Shown: positions 60,410-64,000 of the stretch, in pieces
How the letters are laid out: each line of letters begins with the position of its first letter
How positions within the stretch are numbered: the stretch's first letter is position 1
Assembly (NCBI RefSeq): GCF_003672135.1
Contig: NC_039517.1
Span: 7,595,475 to 7,659,474 of the forward strand
Direction: 5' to 3'
From: Ooceraea biroi
Lineage: Eukaryota; Arthropoda; Insecta; Hymenoptera; Formicidae
Length of the DNA: 64,000 nucleotides
The notes under the pieces: model-generated
Databases searched by the model: none
Seen by the model: the letters and a program-made list of their open reading frames with translations, nothing else
Told to the model about the DNA's origin: nothing
Program-made: the position numbers and the translations under genes

Positions 60410-63400
60410 GCGTTATCGCAGACATGATGAGCCCATAATGTTCTATGCGGAGATAAATTTCCGGCAAATGTAATGTACGGTAATTGCCTACGTGAGAAGG
60501 ATAATTTCCGCACGATCGACTACCTGAGGACTGACTGTAACAGAACAGCGTTAATATTATGGATCTATCACGAAGAAAGCTCCGAATGGTGAATTCGAGA
60601 CAACGAGAAACATGGTTTCTATGCGAAATAATAGAGTTTGTGAATATTTTCTGCCTTTTGTGAAAAATCATTGCGTTAACGAATGTATTCAAGTTCATGA
60701 AGCGTGTTCGGCAAATCATGCTCATGGACCTTGTGAAAAAAATGAAATGTTTACAATGGCAGCATAAAGGACTTGCAAAATTAAATATGCCATCAAGAAG
60801 AATAGCAAGCGGTTTGCCGAGTAACAATGACATTTTGCATCGTATTTAACTCGCAGTATCATCCTCGAGCTGATTGCAATTGTTTACGCAGCTCAAACAT
60901 CCACGAATCAATCTTGAAACTAAAGCGCGATGTAACACGGACAGCTTCGTTTTCGCGCTGATGCGAACAGCAAACAGGATAAAATAACTCGGCGCATAAT
61001 TCGTTACCCTCAGAAATTTATTTAATTAGCCGCACGTTAAAAGCTCGAAAATAAACGCGAACGCGGTTTATCAGATACATAATAGCTTTGTTGCATGCTG
61101 GAATTGCAATTTGTTCGCTATTTCCATGGAATTGTTGATAATGGATGCCTCTGAATTACAGTATTGAATAAAATAGCTTTCCAATCCACCTATCTTTAAT
61201 CTTGATTATTATTCCGATTTCAAATGCTGCCCCGAACGACCAACGAACATCCGAAAGAATTATTTACCGCGCCACTCACTCTAAAATGCGCTTCAGTCAT
61301 TATCGAAATGTTATTTGATGGCTCGCGTATACGTGCGGAAGTTTCTCAATCCTCATGTCGGTTCTATACCTGCGGTAGCCAATAAACCGTGCCAGATGCG
61401 TCAATGCCATTATGTCTCTTCAGCTTTCTCTTTAGCAGCTCAGCTTCAGCTAAGCTGAATTCGACAGTTAATTTACGAAATATCGACAGCGCGGTAAAGC
61501 AGCTAACAAAGCCGATTCGCTTAAAAGATGAGATGGTAGCCAGCTTCCAGAAATATATTCCCGCTCGCACACGATGCAACTTCCATAAACGTCTCTAAGT
61601 GCAATGGACCCTCAATTTAAGACTCAATTATCAAAGTATATTTATAACATGAATATGAGAGAATAAAAAATTCCTCCATAACGAGCACGTTTTCGTTTAA
61701 TGTACGGGAAATTCGTATCAAATCGTATCGTTCGGTAGATTTTCACTCTTGAGCACAAGACTTGCGTCTCGGGGAGATCACGGATTCCGGCGCGGGTTCC
61801 TCCTGATTTCGCCTCGGAGCTCTTTCTTCGTAGCCGAAAATAGAAAAGCAAGCTGCTCGCAAAGCGGCATCGTCGCACTGCGCTCGCGTATATACGTGTA
61901 TATACGAACGTATGTGAAATTCGCGCACGTGGTGGAAGGACGCACGATTTACGGGTATTACGAAAATCGACGGCGCGCAACGCTGCAACCGCGCTCGCGC
62001 GCGTCCCTCCGAATGAAAGGGAATGAACGTCCGTCGTTTCGCGCCCGCTCACCCCGGGAATTCACCAAGTTCGACCGCCTGTCCCAGTCCTACCTAATGC
62101 GGAGGGTAATTTCGTGCCGATCGAAGGCTTTTGAGCTACTTATTTACCGGGGATAGAAGTGGGAGACGTGGCGACCGAAGAACGCTCGCTGAAGTCGTCT
62201 AGCGTCGAGGACATTAGCATGGCTCCTAGGAAGCGTCGTCGTATAAATCGGCGAGATCTCCCCGTCGCCGTAACATTTATCGAACCACCCGGCCGCCGCC
62301 AGAAGGAAAATTGGAGAATCGGAGGTTAAGAGAAAAATGTTTCGGGCTCCTTGGAGATATCGGGGTGCGCCAGGGATGCAACGGACTCCCGTTCGATCGA
62401 TCGGCCCGGCTCCAATTATTATTACGTAACGAAAACACTCGTGGTCGACTCGAGTTAATCCAATCGCGTTACATCATGTAATGGTTGCATAAATCGTTAT
62501 GCAACGCGAATGAGTGGCAGCTCGTTTCCGGTTTTTGTTTGTTCTCTTCCTCTTTTTATCTCTCTCTTTCTCGAATTAAACGCGGGATTGAGGTAAGAAA
62601 TGCCTTCTACGAAATTATTCATTATTCACTCCTACATACCGAGAATAATTCTCAATTTCTGCGAGAGGGGTTTAAATACGAGGACGATGACTTGCAGTTA
62701 CAGGGGAGATGGTTTTGCAGAGAGGAAGACGCGCGACAAGAAAGAAGAGCCTTTCTCGCGCTTCATGCCCCGTAATTAGGTTGGCTCTTAATGAAGAAGG
62801 TTCGTCATTCTTTTCGGCGAACCTCGTTTATAAGATTCGAGAACAAGTATGAACTCGAACAATAGAACGTGAATTATAGAGATTGTCGATCGCCCTCTCT
62901 CTCGATGCGAGATTCACAATTCGTGAGAATGTTTCTCGCTCCCGAGCATGCACAAACAACCCGAAGAAATGCGAGAGAGGACGAGAATGGGAAGCATAAG
63001 AGAGGGAGAGAGATAATAATTAAGCGACAATGATACAATAGCACATCGATGCGACGAGAAAGAGAGACGTCCGGCCCAATCAATGGGTGCGAAGGTGCTG
63101 AAACCACCATTGTGTGGTTCACCGACATCCTTGCCTCCCTCTAGTCCTTCCCCATCATCGCGTGCGTGTTTGCACCCCGTGGTGCGAGCGACAGCTATAC
63201 CGTCGGTCCTCCGACACGTCGGCACCCCATGGCTTTTCTCATTCGGTTCACGTTCGTGCATCCCGTGGAAAATAATATCCTGTGTAAATGGGCGACTCGT
63301 GCTCTCCGCGGGGTCCCCTCCCTCTCGTCATTCCGTTCCTCTCTTTGTCTTCCTTTACTTCTATTTATCCTTCCTCGACCTTCGCTCTTCTCTCTGCCCT

Positions 63401-64000
63401 TCGTCGGAACGGTCAGTTACCTCCTCCACGACGCCGAGACTGTTTTTCCTTAATCCTCTCGGTTGCTTCCAAGCGGGTAGGATAACGAACTCGTTTCGTT
63501 TGCAAAATTCTCCTCGCCCGCGATGGAGATTCACTCTGTACAGGGTGATACGGCGATACGCGAGCTGGAAACAGGGATGAAAGAAAATTGGGCGCCGCGA
63601 GAAAGGGACGCGGCGAGCAGATTGGGTGAGATCGTTGGTTACAGAGGAGCGGACCGTAGAGAGGCCGAGTGGTCCTTGAGATCCATCCCTACGGTATTTT
63701 TCTCCATCCCCGTGACTCGTGGCGCGGCAACGTGTCGTTTCCCTTTTAACCTCCGTGTCCCTGCCTTACGAGGGCCTCGGAAACCATCGATCCACTCGAA
63801 ACGCTCGCGCACGTAAACGAAACTCCAGTCGAAACTCACGGCGAGCAGAAGTAAACGAGAGAGAAATTAAACGAAGCGAACGAAGAAGGGACGCGCACAA
63901 AGTGACAGTACTATAAGCAAATGCGAGGTGGTGGATGACAAAAATAATAAAACTGTGACTGAAAGGACAGTTACAAAAATGGCACGTTATATCTGCCAAT

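Larger units (their letters stand above)
48006..64000. other. Intron-like DNA to window end, no gene recognised
   Basis: Mostly CpG-rich, interleaved with AT-rich non-coding DNA. Includes GC-rich blocks (about 50680-51560, 53050-53480, 61740-62420), pyrimidine tracts (about 49960-50050 and 55010-55080) and a GA microsatellite at 49114-49135. Two short plus-strand frames look somewhat protein-like (60555-60764 and 62135-62326) and are listed as findings. No exon with convincing splice sites and a known domain was found, so the downstream exons of the 3402 gene probably lie beyond the window. Confidence 0.45.

Noticed and set aside
1..64000. CRISPR arrays, bacterial operons, rRNA genes, viral integrations
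   Set aside because: No spaced direct repeats with unique spacers, no rRNA-like blocks and no recognisable viral protein in any frame; the window is ordinary eukaryotic intronic or intergenic DNA apart from the repeats listed.

Overview
This is a eukaryotic, non-coding-dominated window. There are no prokaryotic gene arrays or ribosome-binding sites. It is CpG-rich, has many short microsatellites, and contains a GC-rich promoter-like block followed by one convincing signal-peptide exon with a consensus GTGAGT splice donor. After that come about 60 kb in which I recognise no coding exon. CpG abundance inside apparently intronic DNA, TAATTA-rich stretches and insect-type foldback repeats suggest an insect. 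A hymenopteran such as an ant is my best guess, but this is inference and not proof.

Layout. 1-2170: apparently non-genic upstream DNA. 2180-3645: GC- and pyrimidine-rich promoter/5'UTR block ending in a first coding exon (3402-3645, plus strand), which encodes a signal peptide and stops in phase 1 at a splice donor. 3646-64000: best read as one very large first intron of that gene, although independent or nested genes cannot be excluded. About 7.68-10.43 kb: a nested repeat complex. A 26/27-bp minisatellite is interrupted by a 1,940-bp foldback element with long inverted arms, an 8-bp target duplication and a tRNA-like Pol III unit in its loop. An 80-bp module in two orientations flanks the whole. 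12.53-12.83 kb: a decayed 12-bp TAATT array. 44.75 kb: a near-perfect 38-bp palindrome. 45.36-46.19 kb: AT-rich DNA with direct and inverted repeats. 47.64-48.0 kb: a second degenerate short-word array. Microsatellites and small hairpins are scattered throughout.

Most open frames are chance. Many start at TTG or GTG, and the longest (299 codons, minus strand) lies opposite purine-rich DNA, where antisense stop codons are depleted. The most notable system here is the non-autonomous foldback element: its empty site can be reconstructed from the minisatellite it entered, and the length difference between its two arms is fully accounted for by one 142-bp duplication and one 34-bp indel.
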